A DNA stretch of 64,000 nt, taken from positions 1-64,000 of the forward strand of contig NZ_JBHRZT010000044.1 of the NCBI RefSeq assembly GCF_042649685.1, in the 5' to 3' direction. The DNA is from Bacillus_BA songklensis (GTDB lineage Bacteria; Bacillota; Bacilli; Bacillales; Bacillaceae_H). The stretch's first letter is position 1. The number at the start of each line of letters is the position of its first letter. Below are positions 52,800 through 60,892 of the stretch, piece by piece. The translations under genes were made by a program, and so were the position numbers. Below the pieces are notes generated by a model, which did not search any database, had not been told where the DNA came from, and saw nothing but the letters and a program-made list of their open reading frames with translations.

Positions 52800-53115
52800 A
52801 ACTACTGTCTCGGCACTTATTATTGGGATTATTAGTGCGCTGGCCAAGTATTCTCCAAAGTATGGAGGAATTGTTGCTGCTCTTCCTCTTGTAAGTTTAC
52901 TAAGTTTGTTCTGGTTATATATGCAGGGAGAGAAATCAACCGATTTGAGCCAGTTCTTGTTTGGCGTATTATATGGTTTACCGGCTACTGTTGTTTTAAT
53001 ATTTATCGTTGCTCTATCTTTAAAACACTCTGTTCCTTTTCTATTTTCCATTGTTCTGGGAATGATAGGATGGGCCTCTTTATTGCTTGTCCAAAAAGTA
53101 TTGCTATCTAGCTAG
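52783..53115 (+). CDS. DUF3147-family membrane protein
   Basis: A 110-residue integral membrane protein with four hydrophobic helices. The first loop, ALAKYSPKYGGIVAALPLVS, is the DUF3147 signature. AAGGAGG lies six bases before the ATG, inside the end of the MarR gene, so the two are translationally coupled. Family function is unknown; a small transporter or efflux role is suggested only by its pairing with a MarR repressor. Confidence 0.8.
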   Translation: MYFLLKTTVSALIIGIISALAKYSPKYGGIVAALPLVSLLSLFWLYMQGEKSTDLSQFLFGVLYGLPATVVLIFIVALSLKHSVPFLFSIVLGMIGWASLLLVQKVLLSS

Positions 53116-53163
53116 TGCTCAAAAAACAAGGAATGCTTGTTATCATAATAAGGAGGAGACTCC

Positions 53164-53448
53164 ATGCATATTCTTGAATTGACACTTCAAACAACTAAGC
53201 TTAAAGAAATGAGAAAATTTTATGTTCGAATTCTGAATATTCCTTTATTTGAGGAGAAAATGGATTCTTTTACATTTAAAGCATTCGGTGACGATAATGG
53301 ATTATTTATAGTTGTCGATAAAGACCGTGAATGGTTTATGGGAAACAAGAAACCTGTGATTTCGAAAATGAGAGTGAAAATAAACGGTAATAAGACCATG
53401 GAAATTCAGATTCCTGAACATCCCTACACAATTGAAGTAGTGGGGTAA
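53164..53448 (+). CDS. VOC-family (glyoxalase/bleomycin resistance-like) protein
   Basis: A 94-residue single vicinal-oxygen-chelate module: ILELTLQTTKLKEMRKFYVR, PLFEEKMDSFTFKAFGDDNG and IEIQ-like MEIQIPEHPYTIEVVG. It is shorter than usual VOC proteins (about 120-130) because it has only one repeat and a short end. The substrate is unknown. AAGGAGGAG precedes the ATG. It lies 48 bp after the DUF3147 gene and may belong to the same transcript. Confidence 0.65.
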   Translation: MHILELTLQTTKLKEMRKFYVRILNIPLFEEKMDSFTFKAFGDDNGLFIVVDKDREWFMGNKKPVISKMRVKINGNKTMEIQIPEHPYTIEVVG

Positions 53449-53775
53449 TACCCTTTTTATAATTGAGTTAATGATATTTTTTTATTGAGATATCTACCGT
53501 GTTATGCACAATATTCCTTAGTTGATCAGCTTGAAGAAACTGATTTATGGCAAAAACGCAAATCTAACATTCATGTGAGTAAAAAATGATAGATGAAGGA
53601 ATGTCTCATAGTACGACTTACAAGCAGTTGCTGGCAGAAGAAAAAGGAACCTACTTCCTCTCACATGGAAGAACAGAATTTCTTCCATAATCTGTGGTGC
53701 CGCAAAGTGCGGCATAGATCAGCAATGAAGTTTAACAGAGCTTTCCGTTTAAAGGAGGGCTTTACATTTTATCAA
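53449..53775. other. Intergenic stretch with coding-like scraps
   Basis: Short frames such as SLVDQLEETDLWQKRKSN (near 53520-53570) and MSHSTTYKQLLAEEKGTYFL (from 53600) look protein-like but end within 30 codons. I take them as remnants of decayed genes. No complete gene is seen. Confidence 0.3.
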
Positions 53776-54453
53776 TCACTCCGCTCGTTCAGTCAAAAAA
53801 TGTGTAAACCTCTGCTTGATTAAATCCTTATCTCCGTATAGGACAATGCGGTCCCCTAATTGCAAAGTGGTTTCATATAAATTTTTTCGAATCGGAAATT
53901 CGCCTCTATTGATGAGAAGGACGTGGATATCTTCATGGGGGTGAATCATTTCTTTTAGTTTTTTATCCTTGTATTCAAATTCCTCGTTGACAATTAAATT
54001 TATCACGATATCGTTTTTAGAAAAATAAAGCACATCTCTTATCGGAAGTTCGGACACCGAAAAATTATGTTTGATTTTCCTTTTAACTCTGTGAGTCAAT
54101 CGTTCATTTATCGATGGAACTCTCAGGACGAGTGAAATGAAACCCAATATGCCGGAAATAATGAGAAGAGTGGAAATGTTAAAGTCATCTGATAGTATAT
54201 TGCTGATTGAAGAAATGATGACAGCCAGCGAAAAGGCTCCAAATAAGATTAAAACTTCACTGATTTTTCTTCTCACAGGATGATTGATGATTAACTTTGA
54301 CTCGTCAGTCGTAAACCCGGTTCCAGTTAACATAGAGATAGCCTGATATCTGGCGATTTTAGGGTCTAAGCCAGTCACCTGCAAGAGGGAAGAGGATATT
54401 TCGATTACTAATTTTACGATTATTAAATATATAGAAATAAACAATAATCCCAT
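53776..54453 (-). CDS. Membrane protein with C-terminal TrkA-C (RCK_C) domain
   Basis: A 225-residue protein. An N-terminal helix is followed by SMLTGTGFTTDESKLI, which recalls the K+ channel-like TGTGF-type loop of Trk/Ktr-related proteins, two more helices (VLILFGAFSLAVIISSISNI and LLIISGILGFISLVL), then a cytoplasmic TrkA-C domain at about 140-220 (VNEEFEYKDKKLKEMI, LGDRIVLYGDKDLIK). It may be a small regulator or channel for K+ or another ligand. GAAAGGAG precedes the ATG. It stands alone. Confidence 0.7.
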   Translation of the reverse strand: MGLLFISIYLIIVKLVIEISSSLLQVTGLDPKIARYQAISMLTGTGFTTDESKLIINHPVRRKISEVLILFGAFSLAVIISSISNILSDDFNISTLLIISGILGFISLVLRVPSINERLTHRVKRKIKHNFSVSELPIRDVLYFSKNDIVINLIVNEEFEYKDKKLKEMIHPHEDIHVLLINRGEFPIRKNLYETTLQLGDRIVLYGDKDLIKQRFTHFLTERAE

Positions 54454-54853
54454 AAAGTTCTCCTTTCGTTAAGAATGGTTATAAATCCGTTTCTAAATTC
54501 ACCGCTATTTTTCCCGCGTATGCTTTAAGATCCGCATTATCTCCCGCCCGCATCCTTGCCAGCCGCTTTTTGGCAGCTTATCCTTGGATAATAAGTGATT
54601 TCTGATTTTATTACCCTTTATTTTTTATGACAACACCCGACCTTTAAAGGAAATTGTTTACAAGGATATGATTTTTTTATTGTGGTTTCGCTTTCGATAA
54701 ATGAAAAAGGTCCCTCATGGTTTGTTCTGTAAAAAAATCAATTGTTTTTCTTTTAAGTTTTAAGTGGGTATACAGAAATTGGAGGGAATAAAAAAACGGT
54801 GAAAAGGGTACGTGTACCTTTAAAGCGACTTTTTGAAAGGATAATCAGTCATT
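54454..54853. other. Intergenic stretch without recognisable gene
   Basis: The stretch holds the promoter regions of two divergent genes. TTATCCTTGGATAA at about 54579 is a short palindrome. No ORF with a ribosome site and no terminator-type hairpin with a T-run is seen. Confidence 0.3.
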
Positions 54854-56320
54854 ATGAAACCCATTATCTTGAAAGAGAAAAAAATGAACCATGCGATTTT
54901 TCAATTCATTTTTCCTTTCATCATGAAAGGCGGATCAGAATCTTCAATGGTTTCGGCTTTGAAAAAGCGGGGTTTTGAACGATTTAGATTAGATAATCTA
55001 GAGGCCCAAGATCGTTACTATGGAAAGTTTAGTGTCCACCATGCTGATATGGAACATTATTATCTCCCTTTTACGAATAAAATTCTTTTTCCTCAAACCG
55101 AAACAAATGGAGGATTTCAGCGGTACTCCAAAAATTTCAACCTATCGTGTTCATTGAAAGCAAACAAAAAGGTCATACCGTTTACTTTACTTTCCGCTGA
55201 TGTGGTCATTTGTCCTTATGAATTAGCCTTTTTGACCATACGGACTGAGATTGCAGATCTTTTTAAAGTTGATTTTTCAAGCGCCATAGAATTTGGGGCG
55301 CGTTTTAGGGTACTGGAACCAAGGAGGTCAGAAGATGTCGAGACGATTGTGGAATATGACAAGAAACGTTATGATCATGTAGGAAATTTTCTTTTTAAGT
55401 TTTTAATCCCGCATCTTGATCGCTTTTTTGATAAAAAAGGAATGGCCGGTTCCTATTTTGAAACATTCCCGTTTTTTGAAGATGAACGAATGTTTGTTCA
55501 ATCCCTGTTTAGTTTGGAGCAGGATGAAAGCATTGAGAGTGTGGACGTGTATCGGGCAGGAAGCCTGGATGGGCTGGATTCAGAAGGAAACCCGTACATT
55601 AGCTCCAATAACCCATCCTATATTCGCCGTTTTTTGCGAGAGAATAGTTATGAAAAGTGGGCACCGAACACTTATTATGTATTAGAAAAGAATAGTTTTT
55701 CTTGTCTTACAAATGAGAATGAGCGGATATTACCGCGGCTTGCAAGTCAAATGTATGGTGAGTATTATTATGGTTTGCTTCTTAATTTATTCCATAAAAT
55801 CGTTTTGCTTAAAATAGACAAGGACTACTCCGAAGTTAGTATTGACCGGGATGCAGAAAAAGTTGAAAAGCTTATTCATTCCATCAATACGTTTACAGCA
55901 AACTATTTTTTTATAGAATTTACTACCCAATCACAAGGCCGAGAGATCTTTTTGCATTTAAAAAACATGCTTAATATTGATGCCCTGTACGATGATGCCC
56001 GACAAACTTTACAAAGTTTATACAAATATCAAGAGGCCTTTTCATCGAAGAAAAACAGTCTTCTTCTTTTAATTCTTACCCTCTATACGGTCGTAGGAGG
56101 GATATATGGGATGAACCAGGTAATCGAGGACTTAAAAGGAAACATTAGGTGGGAAAAAATGGGGTCCTATTCCATCTTTGAATATATTGCCTTATTTGTG
56201 ACAATGAGCGGTTTGATTGTCACTGTTATTTTAGGGATGCATGAACTAATTAAGTGGAGAAAAGGCATCAAGAAACGAAAGCGATGGGAAGCGCAAGCGA
56301 AGTGCATGTTCAAAAGATAA
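54854..56320 (+). CDS. Divergent CorA-like membrane protein with GMN motif
   Basis: A 488-residue protein of no named family that I recognise. About 390 soluble residues come first. Two transmembrane helices follow near the C-terminus (LLLLILTLYTVVGGIYGMNQ and IFEYIALFVTMSGLIVTVIL), then a strongly basic tail (KWRKGIKKRKRW). The sequence GIYGMN (G419-M420-N421) at the end of the first helix is the selectivity motif of CorA Mg2+ channels, and the overall topology is CorA-like. The soluble domain is much longer than CorA's and does not match it by eye. It may be a divalent-metal channel relative. AAAGGA lies 12 bases before the ATG. Terminator at 56372. Confidence 0.6.
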   Translation: MKPIILKEKKMNHAIFQFIFPFIMKGGSESSMVSALKKRGFERFRLDNLEAQDRYYGKFSVHHADMEHYYLPFTNKILFPQTETNGGFQRYSKNFNLSCSLKANKKVIPFTLLSADVVICPYELAFLTIRTEIADLFKVDFSSAIEFGARFRVLEPRRSEDVETIVEYDKKRYDHVGNFLFKFLIPHLDRFFDKKGMAGSYFETFPFFEDERMFVQSLFSLEQDESIESVDVYRAGSLDGLDSEGNPYISSNNPSYIRRFLRENSYEKWAPNTYYVLEKNSFSCLTNENERILPRLASQMYGEYYYGLLLNLFHKIVLLKIDKDYSEVSIDRDAEKVEKLIHSINTFTANYFFIEFTTQSQGREIFLHLKNMLNIDALYDDARQTLQSLYKYQEAFSSKKNSLLLLILTLYTVVGGIYGMNQVIEDLKGNIRWEKMGSYSIFEYIALFVTMSGLIVTVILGMHELIKWRKGIKKRKRWEAQAKCMFKR

Positions 56321-56371
56321 GAGACGAAATAAAAATGGAAAAAGTCGAAAAATCAAAGATTTGGGAGATGG

Positions 56372-56398
56372 ATCGCTCGTGTGAGAGCGGTTTTTTTC
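56372..56398 (+). terminator. Rho-independent terminator
   Basis: ATCGCTC and GAGCGGT pair around GTGTGA and run into seven T's. Confidence 0.75.
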
Positions 56399-56426
56399 TT
56401 GTTTTCTAAGAGACTGTTTTCCAAAA

Positions 56427-56458
56427 AAAAAAACGGCCCTGAAAAAGGGACGTTTTTA
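56427..56458 (-). terminator. Terminator of the 56456 gene
   Basis: AAACG-G-CCCT and AGGG-A-CGTTT pair around GAAAA, with an A-run on the left that becomes a T-run for the minus strand. The stop codon of the gene overlaps its edge. Confidence 0.65.
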
Positions 56459-56671
56459 TGAATCTGGATTATGCTTTTTCTCGCTCGAGGAAGTGTCTTT
56501 CGTATGGTAACCATCTTTTTCTTCCCGCTGTTCCTCTTTCAGATCTTCCAGCGGGATAGGGTCCACATTTCGTTCACTCTCAAAACGATCAAAGAGACTT
56601 TTTGTTTTTGTTTCGTATTGTTCGGGATTGTCCATTTTTTTTGATTGATTCCGGGATTTTGAATGATCCAT
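56456..56671 (-). CDS. Small hydrophilic hypothetical protein
   Basis: A 71-residue, very charged protein (MDHSKSRNQSKKMDNPEQYE, PLEDLKEEQREEKDG), probably intrinsically disordered. The ATG at 56671 is chosen since GGAGGTGATC lies a few bases upstream; the ATG five codons earlier overlaps that site. The family is unknown; many Bacilli have small acidic/basic proteins of this type with no assigned role. Confidence 0.55.
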   Translation of the reverse strand: MDHSKSRNQSKKMDNPEQYETKTKSLFDRFESERNVDPIPLEDLKEEQREEKDGYHTKDTSSSEKKHNPDS

Positions 56672-57160
56672 TCCGATCACCTCCATATGAGTGCTTTTGT
56701 ATATCTTCTATACAGCCGCTTGATTTTGATTTTTCTTTATGAAGAGAAATTCAGCTTCTATTGTTATATGTACCCGTGCTTAAAAAGCGTAAACCGTTAT
56801 TTGAAAGGAGAGGGAAAGTGTGGCTGTGAAATTGCTAAAAAGCACCTGGTTTTTAGGAGAAGAAAAAGAAGATAAATAGAAAAAAAGTCAAAAGGATGGC
56901 CCGGCATGAGAAGTGCGGTAAAGTCAAGGGTTTTGATGACAGGACTTTTCAGTAGAAAAAGTTTTTTGTTAACTGTTAACGGTTTATGAATCAGTTCTTG
57001 ATTTTTCTTTTGTGATGTAACTATAATGGTTACATCGGGAGGTGCCTTTCTTTTTTGATCTAGTGGTAACAAAGGAACATATCGCCTTATAGCGGATGGA
57101 GACACATCTCTCTAGAAATCAAATTCATCCGTTTTGCAAACATTGGAGTGAATGAAGACT
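56672..57160. other. Long intergenic stretch upstream of bdbD
   Basis: The stretch holds the divergent promoter for the small gene at 56456, the bdbD promoter with an inverted repeat (56998-57036), and CGGATG...CATCCG-type pairing near 57095-57131 in the leader. Frames at 56663-56875 and 56797-57105 exist but have no ribosome site or family resemblance. Confidence 0.35.
56998..57036 (+). promoter_or_regulatory. Sigma-A promoter with overlapping inverted repeat
   Basis: TTGATT (56998-57003), an 18-bp spacer and TATAAT (57022-57027) make a good promoter. GATGTAAC (57014-57021) and GTTACATC (57029-57036) form an 8-bp inverted repeat that brackets the -10 box, as expected for a repressor site. 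It points to bdbD, about 115 bp downstream. Confidence 0.6.
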
Positions 57161-57904
57161 ATGGCAAAATCAAAGAAAAAACCAAACAAAAAACCCCCAA
57201 AAAAGTCAACCATGTCATCCAATCAATCATCCAAATGGATATTTTGGGTGATTGGGATATTTAGTGTATGCGTGTTAGGACTGATTTTTTTAGGGAATTT
57301 CTCTGGAAAGGAAAAGGAACAGGAGCAGGAAGCGGCGATCAACTATGAAAATCAGCCGTATTTGGGTGAAGAGTCTGCACCGGTTCAAATTGTAGAATTC
57401 GGAGATTATAAATGTCCGGTTTGTAAAGACTTCAATGAATCTTTCTTTCCTCAGATCGAAAAGGAATTAATTGAAACAGGTAAAGTGAAATTTTATTTTA
57501 TGAATGATCCATTCATCAATGTAGATTCTGAGCGTTCTGCTCTTTTTGCAGAAGCCGTCTATCAGGAACTCGGAAATGATGCATTTTGGAAATTTCATGA
57601 ACGCCTCTATGAGAAACAGCCTGAAGACGTGAAATATGAGAAGGTTGATTTGTATACACCATCATTTTTGGAGAGTACATTGAAAGAAATTGCAAGTGAA
57701 GGAGAAGTATCCAAAGTGGTAAAGGCCTTTGAAGAGAACAATGCCAAAAATGCTTTGGATCAAGATCTGTCTTATGTGGAAAAGCTAGGAGTAACCGGCA
57801 CCCCGACTTTATTTATTAATGGGAAACAATTCGAGGGACGTACATTCGACGATTTTAAGGAAATGGTCAAAAAAGCGGCAAAGGAGAAGAGCGGAGATGA
57901 GTAA
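57161..57904 (+). CDS. bdbD: Thiol-disulfide oxidoreductase BdbD (DsbA-like)
   Basis: Introduces disulfide bonds into exported proteins (for example competence and toxin proteins). A basic N-terminus (KSKKKPNKKPPKKS) and one membrane anchor (WIFWVIGIFSVCVLGLIFLG) are followed by an extracytoplasmic thioredoxin-like domain with the active site GDYKCPVCKDFN (CPVC) and the cis-Pro loop GVTGTPTLFINGK. The ATG at 57161 has GGAGTG ten bases upstream; the ATG at 57152 is too close to it. The gene overlaps bdbC by eight bases; the pair is a functional unit. Confidence 0.9.
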   Translation: MAKSKKKPNKKPPKKSTMSSNQSSKWIFWVIGIFSVCVLGLIFLGNFSGKEKEQEQEAAINYENQPYLGEESAPVQIVEFGDYKCPVCKDFNESFFPQIEKELIETGKVKFYFMNDPFINVDSERSALFAEAVYQELGNDAFWKFHERLYEKQPEDVKYEKVDLYTPSFLESTLKEIASEGEVSKVVKAFEENNAKNALDQDLSYVEKLGVTGTPTLFINGKQFEGRTFDDFKEMVKKAAKEKSGDE

Positions 57905-58295
57905 ACCGCTGCTCTTTTCCTGGATTGCAGCCATCACAGCCGTGATCGGAAGTTTATTTTTCAGTGAAGTTATGCAATTTGTTCCATGTACACTTTGTTG
58001 GTATCAGCGGATTTTGATGTATCCTCTCGCCATTTTACTCGGACTGGCTTTTTATCGGAACGATCAAGTGATTTATCAATATGTACTGCCGTTTTCTATT
58101 CTTGGAATGATTCTCTCAGGCTATCATTATGCACTGCAAAAAATTCCTTTCCTGCAAACATTCGAGATGTGTAAAAGCGGAATCCCATGCTCGGGGGAAT
58201 ATATTAATTGGTTAGGGTTCGTAACCATTCCGCTGCTGGCCTTTATCGCGTTTACCATTATTACCGTTAATATGTTGTTACTACGAAAAAATTGA
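57897..58295 (+). CDS. bdbC: Quinone-linked disulfide oxidase BdbC (DsbB-like)
   Basis: A 132-residue four-helix membrane protein that re-oxidises BdbD and passes electrons to quinone. The first Cys pair lies in FVPCTLCWYQRILMYPLA (CTLC with the conserved WYQR) and the second in MCKSGIPCSGEYINWLGF, as in DsbB/BdbC. GGAGATG near the overlap supplies the ribosome site. It ends the operon; hairpins follow at 58321 and 58508. Confidence 0.92.
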   Translation: MSKPLLFSWIAAITAVIGSLFFSEVMQFVPCTLCWYQRILMYPLAILLGLAFYRNDQVIYQYVLPFSILGMILSGYHYALQKIPFLQTFEMCKSGIPCSGEYINWLGFVTIPLLAFIAFTIITVNMLLLRKN

Positions 58296-58320
58296 AACAG
58301 TCGCAAAGCGTTCGCATCAG

Positions 58321-58353
58321 GCATGCTTCCTTGCATAATACAAGGAAGCATGC
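58321..58353. other. Perfect 13-bp hairpin after bdbC
   Basis: GCATGCTTCCTTG and CAAGGAAGCATGC pair perfectly around CATAATA. No T-run follows; it may still protect or end the bdbDC mRNA. Confidence 0.5.
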
Positions 58354-58507
58354 AATCAGCTGCAGTAAAATGATGACGATGTTGATGTTCAGGTTACGGG
58401 AATCGGTTCAAACCGGCCAACACAGCAACACGTGCGCAAGCGGCAAAAGTGATTTCCTTTATGTTGGAAAAATAAATGAATGCGGGCGGACGACACTTGT
58501 ATTGAAG

Positions 58508-58541
58508 AAAGCGCTGGAGAGGAATCCAGCGCTTTTGTTTT
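58508..58541. terminator. Rho-independent terminator
   Basis: AAAGCGCTGGA and TCCAGCGCTTT pair perfectly over 11 bp around GAGGAA, followed by TGTTTTG. Confidence 0.75.
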
Positions 58542-58758
58542 GCTCTTTATCAGCTGAACCTTCGGTAATTCCAAAATAGTAGAATGGATGATTTGAAAAG
58601 GTTACTCCGATTACCAGCACTACTATTCGAAAAAAATAAAATTTTCAGACATATTGTGTCGTAGTTCATTTTCAAAACATCCGTTACGATTAAGATATAC
58701 GTTGACATCTTGGAAAGGTACACCACAACAAAAAATTGAACCGGAGGTAGAGTGAAAA

Positions 58759-60267
58759 ATGATGAATGGTAAAGAGTACATTGAAAGTTTAAGAGATGGA
58801 CGTACAGTTTATTTAAATGGGGAAAAAATTGATGATGTCACAACACATCCTGCGTATCGCAACTCCGTTCGCTCCGTTGCAAGATTGTATGATGCTTTGC
58901 ATGACCCGGAAAAAGCTCCAATCTTAACAACAAAGACAGAAAAAGGATATACAACACATAAATTTTTTACAGAAGCAAAAAGCGCACAAGATTTATTAGA
59001 AGCGAGAGACGCAATTGCTGAATGGGCGAGATTAAGCTATGGATTTATGGGAAGATCACCTGATTATAAAGCATCATTCACAGGACAATTGAATGCATAT
59101 GCCGATTATTATACGGGATTTGAATCTAATGCAAAACGTTGGTATGAAAAAGCAGGAAAAGAACTTCCATTTATTAACCACACCATTATCAATCCGCAAG
59201 TAGATCGTTCGAAACCCCTGCATGAAAACAAAGATGTGTTTGTACGTGCTGTGGAGGAACGTGACGACGGAATAATTGTAAGCGGTGCCAAAATGGTCGG
59301 GACATCTGCAGCGTTGACACATTATAATTTTGTCTCTAACTATGGACCGACAGATTTAGGTGACGGCGATCAAAGTCATGCATTAATTTTCCTTGTACCG
59401 ATGAATGCGCCTGGAGTGAAAATGATTAGCCGTCAATCGTTCGAACTTCAGGCATCCAGATCAGGCTCACCTTTTAATTATCCACTATCAAGCCGTTTTG
59501 ACGAAAATGACGCGGTCATCGTTCTAGATAACGTGTTTATTCCGTGGGAGAACGTACTAACTTATAAAAATGTTGATGTCACAAATAAATTTTTCGTTGA
59601 AACAGGATTTATTAATCGCTTCACATTCCAAGGATGCACTCGTTTTGCGGTTAAATTAGACTTTATGGCAGGATTACTGCTTAAAGCGACTGAACAGGCG
59701 GGAACAAATAAATTTAGAGGTGTTCAAGTGAATGTCGGAGAAGTGCTTGCATGGCGTAATACGTTCTGGTCGCTGTCTACTGCAATGGCAACCGATCCAA
59801 CTCCGGGATGGAACGGCACGGTAATGCCAAACTTGAAATATGGTGCTGCGTATCGCGCACTTGCACCATTTGTATGGCCGAAAGTGAAAAATATTTTTGA
59901 ACAAGTTCTTGCCGGAGGTCTAATCCAGTTGCCTTCTGGTGCCGAAGATTTCTTAAATCCTGAACTTCGTCCTTATATAGACAAGTATTATCGCGGGTCT
60001 GGAGTTGACGCGTTAGAACGTGTGAAATTGTACAAAATGATTTGGGATTCAATTGGCACAGAATTTGGTGCACGCCACGAGTTGTATGAAATTAACTATG
60101 GCGGCAATACAGAAAACGTCCGCGCAGAAATGGTTAATATTGCTAATGCAACAGGTGAAAGCGATAAGTACAAGAGCTTTGTTGACCAAGCATTAAGTGA
60201 ATATGATCTTGAAGGCTGGACCGTGGACAATTGGGTTAATCCTGAAAAGGAACTAGTTAAGCAATAA
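58759..60267 (+). CDS. FADH2-dependent aromatic monooxygenase, large component (HpaB/PheA1 family)
   Basis: Hydroxylates a phenolic ring using FADH2 supplied by a separate reductase; 502 residues, the usual family length. Conserved segments include VRSVARLYDALHDPEKAP, RSPDYKASFTG, HTIINPQVDRSKP, SGAKMVGTSAALTHYNFV and the C-terminal helices with GGLIQLPSGAEDF. Thermophilic Bacillaceae use close relatives as phenol hydroxylase (PheA1) or 4-hydroxyphenylacetate 3-hydroxylase (HpaB). The catechol 2,3-dioxygenase downstream with no homoprotocatechuate genes favours phenol-type substrates. CGGAGGTAGAG lies ten bases before the ATG. First gene of the operon. Confidence 0.88.
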   Translation: MMNGKEYIESLRDGRTVYLNGEKIDDVTTHPAYRNSVRSVARLYDALHDPEKAPILTTKTEKGYTTHKFFTEAKSAQDLLEARDAIAEWARLSYGFMGRSPDYKASFTGQLNAYADYYTGFESNAKRWYEKAGKELPFINHTIINPQVDRSKPLHENKDVFVRAVEERDDGIIVSGAKMVGTSAALTHYNFVSNYGPTDLGDGDQSHALIFLVPMNAPGVKMISRQSFELQASRSGSPFNYPLSSRFDENDAVIVLDNVFIPWENVLTYKNVDVTNKFFVETGFINRFTFQGCTRFAVKLDFMAGLLLKATEQAGTNKFRGVQVNVGEVLAWRNTFWSLSTAMATDPTPGWNGTVMPNLKYGAAYRALAPFVWPKVKNIFEQVLAGGLIQLPSGAEDFLNPELRPYIDKYYRGSGVDALERVKLYKMIWDSIGTEFGARHELYEINYGGNTENVRAEMVNIANATGESDKYKSFVDQALSEYDLEGWTVDNWVNPEKELVKQ

Positions 60268-60295
60268 TATAAAAGATGGCAGAGGAGAGTTTAAA

Positions 60296-60775
60296 ATGGA
60301 TGATCGACTTTTTCGAAATGCAATGGGAAAATTCGCAACTGGTGTAACGGTTATCACGACAGAAGTAGATGATGAAGTATACGGAATGACAGCAAACGCT
60401 TTTATGTCTGTATCGTTAGACCCGAAATTGGTGCTCATTTCTGTAGGCAAGAAGGCAAAAATGCATGACCGCATTAAACAATCAAAAACATACGCGGTTA
60501 GTTTGCTTTCCGACCACCAGCAAAAAATGTCTATGGTGTTTGCCGGGCAGTTAAAGGAAGACTATGAGGTTATCTTTGAGCGGTTTAATAATATGCCTGT
60601 TATTGAAGATGCACTCGCAAACATTACGTGTGATGTATGTAAAGAGGTCGATGCGGGCGATCACACATTATTTATTGGCGCAGTGACTGATATTCAAATT
60701 CAAGATGGTGAACCCCTCCTGTTTTTTGATGGAAAATATCGCGATATACAGTCTAGTACCTCTTCATTGGTTTAG
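60296..60775 (+). CDS. Flavin reductase component (HpaC/PheA2 family)
   Basis: Reduces FAD with NADH and delivers FADH2 to the monooxygenase encoded upstream. The 159-residue split-barrel protein reads FRNAMGKFATGVTVITTEVD, GMTANAFMSVSLDPKLVLIS, VGKKAKMHDRIKQSKTYAVS and the end with HTLFIGAVTDIQ. Length and motifs agree with PheA2/HpaC. AGAGGAGAG precedes the ATG and the gap from the monooxygenase is 28 bp. Two-component systems of this kind are normally encoded side by side. Confidence 0.9.
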   Translation: MDDRLFRNAMGKFATGVTVITTEVDDEVYGMTANAFMSVSLDPKLVLISVGKKAKMHDRIKQSKTYAVSLLSDHQQKMSMVFAGQLKEDYEVIFERFNNMPVIEDALANITCDVCKEVDAGDHTLFIGAVTDIQIQDGEPLLFFDGKYRDIQSSTSSLV

Positions 60776-60892
60776 TAATCCAGGAAGGATTTCTGATCCT
60801 ACCCTAGTGTGAACCAATGTGTAACATGCAAAAAGATGGAAACGGGTTATTTTGAAAAAGGGACACTAGCTGGTATAAGGAGAGGAATCGAT

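Larger units (their letters stand above)
58296..58758. other. Intergenic stretch between bdbC and the aromatic operon
   Basis: The stretch holds the hairpins at 58321 and 58508 and the promoter region of the monooxygenase operon. A coding-like scrap (DVDVQVTGIGSNRPTQQHVRK, near 58375-58445) ends in a stop and may be a gene remnant. I cannot define the operon promoter with confidence. Confidence 0.35.

Noticed and set aside
56797..57105. Minus-strand 102-codon frame upstream of bdbD
   Set aside because: No ribosome site, low-complexity composition, and it overlaps a good promoter on the other strand.
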